Positions 62,370 to 64,000 of a stretch of DNA of 64,000 bases are shown piece by piece. The position numbers and the translations under genes are program-made. Each line of letters starts with the position of its first letter. Positions within the stretch are counted from its first letter, which is position 1. The notes beneath the pieces were generated by a model. That model was not told where the DNA came from. It searched no databases and saw nothing but the letters and a program-made list of their open reading frames with translations. The stretch is from Bacteroidota bacterium (GTDB lineage Bacteria; Bacteroidota; Bacteroidia; B-17B0; Aurantibacillaceae), in contig JAUXTT010000002.1 in assembly GCA_030684395.1 (NCBI GenBank), positions 62,001 through 126,000 of the forward strand, read 5' to 3'.

Positions 62370-64000
62370 GAAAAGTACATTATTAGAATTAATCCTGATT
62401 GCCCTCATATCATTTGGCTTTTTTCCGGCTATTGATAGGGATAAGGACAAATTTGTATCTGATAACCTGAATAATCGTGTATCTACAAATGTTTCCAAAA
62501 TAATTACATTGCTGGATAGCATTCAGGTAGAGGGCCAAACAGATGGCATTGATACCTTAAAGGCACGGGAGTTCTACAAAGTATCTAGAAAATACTTTAA
62601 AGAGATTGAGCTTTATACAGAATACCATTTTCCGTTTTATTCAAAGTATTTCATTAATGGCCCCTTAGTTAATAAATCAGAAATAGAATACGGGAGTAAA
62701 ACATTTGCACCCCATGGCTTTCAGGTTATTGAAAGTGTATTATTTGATGCCGACAGCATGTATGACTTCCAATTTGAATTAAGCCTGCTAAAACAATCAC
62801 TGTTGTATATAAAAAAGAACTGTGCGGTAAAAAAAAGCTCACAAGCCCGGTTTATTGATATGACGCGGTTTGAGGTAGTTCGAATTGCTTCCCTTTATCT
62901 GAATGGTTATGATAGCCCTATAAATCTTGAAAACGCTGAAGAATGTAGTTATATACTGGAAGGAATAAATCAATTACTTACTGATAACTTCGGAAAAGAA
63001 AAAACTATTAAATGCAATGAACTCATTGCGAAGTCTAAAACATATCTAAAGAAAAACACGAAGTATGAATCAATAGATCGTTTATACCTGATCACCAATT
63101 TGCTCAAACCTCTTTATGAAGAATTATTCGAATTTTATGATAATAGTGCTAAAAACGAAAAATTACATTTTGCAATTAACATAAGAAGTAAATATTTTTA
63201 TGGAAAAGACTGGATAAATAAAGAGTACTTTTCTGTAGTAGTAAGAGATTCATTATTACAACCAAAACAAGCAGAGTTAGGCAAGATCTTATTTTTTGAC
63301 CCTATCCTTTCAGGTAACAATCAAAGGGCTTGTGCTTCCTGTCACAATCCCAACAATGCTTTTGGTGGTACGGAAGATTTTAATTTAAACTTTAGTAAAA
63401 CCGGCAAACTAAAAAGAAATAGCCCTCCCTTGGTAAATGCCTTTCTTCAGAAAAGTTTTTTTCATGATGGAAGAAGCCTTCAATTAGAAGAACAGGCAAA
63501 CAGTGTGCTTGAGAACAACCAGGAAATGTATACCCAACCGGAAGATATTATTTATAAACTCAAACAGAGCATTGAGTACAAAAAGTATTTTTCTGAAGCA
63601 TTTAAAAATTCAGAAGACACATCAATAACTTATTATGCAATTCTAAAATCCCTAAGTGAGTTTGAACGTAGTTTGATTTCTTTAGACTCAAGATTTGATA
63701 AATACCTAAGAGGTGACAAAAAACAGCTTACTGCAAATGAAATAAAAGGATATAATATCTTTTCGGGTAAAGCACTTTGCGGGAGTTGTCACTTTTTTCC
63801 CCTTTTTAATGGAGTAGTCCCTCCTTTTTATGGTGACAATGAATTTGAGGTAATTGGTGTTCCAAAATCAAAAAACAGTAAAGAAATTGATTCGGATAGT
63901 GGACGATACAATGTTACTAAAAACAACATTCACCTACACTCTTTTAAAACTCCCGGAATCAGAAATGCTGAACAAACAGCTCCCTACATGCATAACAGTG
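62356..64000 (+). CDS. Di-haem cytochrome c peroxidase family protein (partial, 3' end outside window)
   Basis: Frame open from TTG 62356 (or ATT 62365) with no ATG until far inside; the start overlaps the PhoD stop by 14 bases. MLRIKKSTLLELILIALISF would be an N-terminal membrane anchor or signal. About 30-290 are an unusual helical N-terminal domain not seen in short peroxidases. The CCP/MauG core follows: LGKILFFDPILSGNNQRACA, haem site CASCH (Cys326-His330), RNSPPLVNAFLQKSFFHDGR, SEFERSLISLDSRFDKYLRG, second haem site CGSCH (Cys475-His479) and TPGIRNAEQTAPYMHNS at the edge. A secreted or periplasmic haem peroxidase. Confidence 0.88.
   Translation, partial: MLRIKKSTLLELILIALISFGFFPAIDRDKDKFVSDNLNNRVSTNVSKIITLLDSIQVEGQTDGIDTLKAREFYKVSRKYFKEIELYTEYHFPFYSKYFINGPLVNKSEIEYGSKTFAPHGFQVIESVLFDADSMYDFQFELSLLKQSLLYIKKNCAVKKSSQARFIDMTRFEVVRIASLYLNGYDSPINLENAEECSYILEGINQLLTDNFGKEKTIKCNELIAKSKTYLKKNTKYESIDRLYLITNLLKPLYEELFEFYDNSAKNEKLHFAINIRSKYFYGKDWINKEYFSVVVRDSLLQPKQAELGKILFFDPILSGNNQRACASCHNPNNAFGGTEDFNLNFSKTGKLKRNSPPLVNAFLQKSFFHDGRSLQLEEQANSVLENNQEMYTQPEDIIYKLKQSIEYKKYFSEAFKNSEDTSITYYAILKSLSEFERSLISLDSRFDKYLRGDKKQLTANEIKGYNIFSGKALCGSCHFFPLFNGVVPPFYGDNEFEVIGVPKSKNSKEIDSDSGRYNVTKNNIHLHSFKTPGIRNAEQTAPYMHNS

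Overview
The window is an AT-rich stretch of a Bacteroidota chromosome. The evidence for the phylum is direct. There are many secreted proteins with type IX secretion (T9SS) C-terminal sorting domains (type A and one gliding-motility-associated type B domain). There is a PorP/SprF-like protein, and there are TonB-dependent and OMP_b-brl_3-like outer membrane proteins with carboxypeptidase-regulatory-like N-terminal domains. Several promoters carry the Bacteroidota -7 box TAnnTTTG. I cannot name the genus.

Layout. 1-2200: 5' part of a peptide-binding ABC lipoprotein (minus), tRNA-Ser(GCT), tRNA-Pro(TGG), a strong terminator and a frameshifted, truncated tyrosine integrase, i.e. a worn-down integration site. 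2486-15229: TPR sensor kinase and LuxR-type regulator, a tandem duplicated pair of large T9SS cargo proteins, then a CHU_C giant, a PorP/SprF protein and a PD40/OmpA protein, the usual type B export cassette. 15262-27077: a co-oriented run with a LytS-like kinase and LytTR regulator, a PKD protein, a TonB receptor with an unusual N-terminal extension, a DUF4249-type lipoprotein, a stand-alone receiver, a tiny protein with a paralogue elsewhere in the window, a CBM9-like lipoprotein, a large outer membrane beta-barrel protein, an acyl-carrier-like protein and small ORFs. It reads as a signalling-controlled outer membrane module. Several of its envelope proteins carry Pro/Gly/Met-rich inserts, and a 14-bp motif is shared by its two upstream regions.

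27122-39623: DUF4139 protein, cupin, Crp/Fnr regulator, a decayed ORF, two T9SS giants (SBBP propeller; beta-helix plus LamG), an unknown secreted protein, a metallo-beta-lactamase/rhodanese enzyme and a divergent HxlR-DoxX pair with operator-like repeats. 39875-42520: a TonB receptor that has lost its whole middle, followed by an intact YfiR-like protein and a HAMP sensor kinase. 42636-49283: mostly housekeeping genes (HI0933-type flavoprotein, YqeY, TonB-like protein, thioesterase, thrS, infC), with a lipoprotein carrying a second YfiR-like domain and several palindromic dispersed repeats. infC appears to start at ATT.

49414-56230: accessory genes (Bro-N protein, unknown protein, acetyltransferase, DUF1801, MATE exporter), an orphan contractile-injection-system tube protein, the second copy of the tiny-protein family, an unknown protein and a lamin-tail T9SS protein. 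56587-64000: a tight operon of secreted metallophosphatase, glycine-rich T9SS protein, PhoD-like phosphatase and a partial di-haem cytochrome c peroxidase family protein. No CRISPR array, rRNA or intact insertion sequence was seen.
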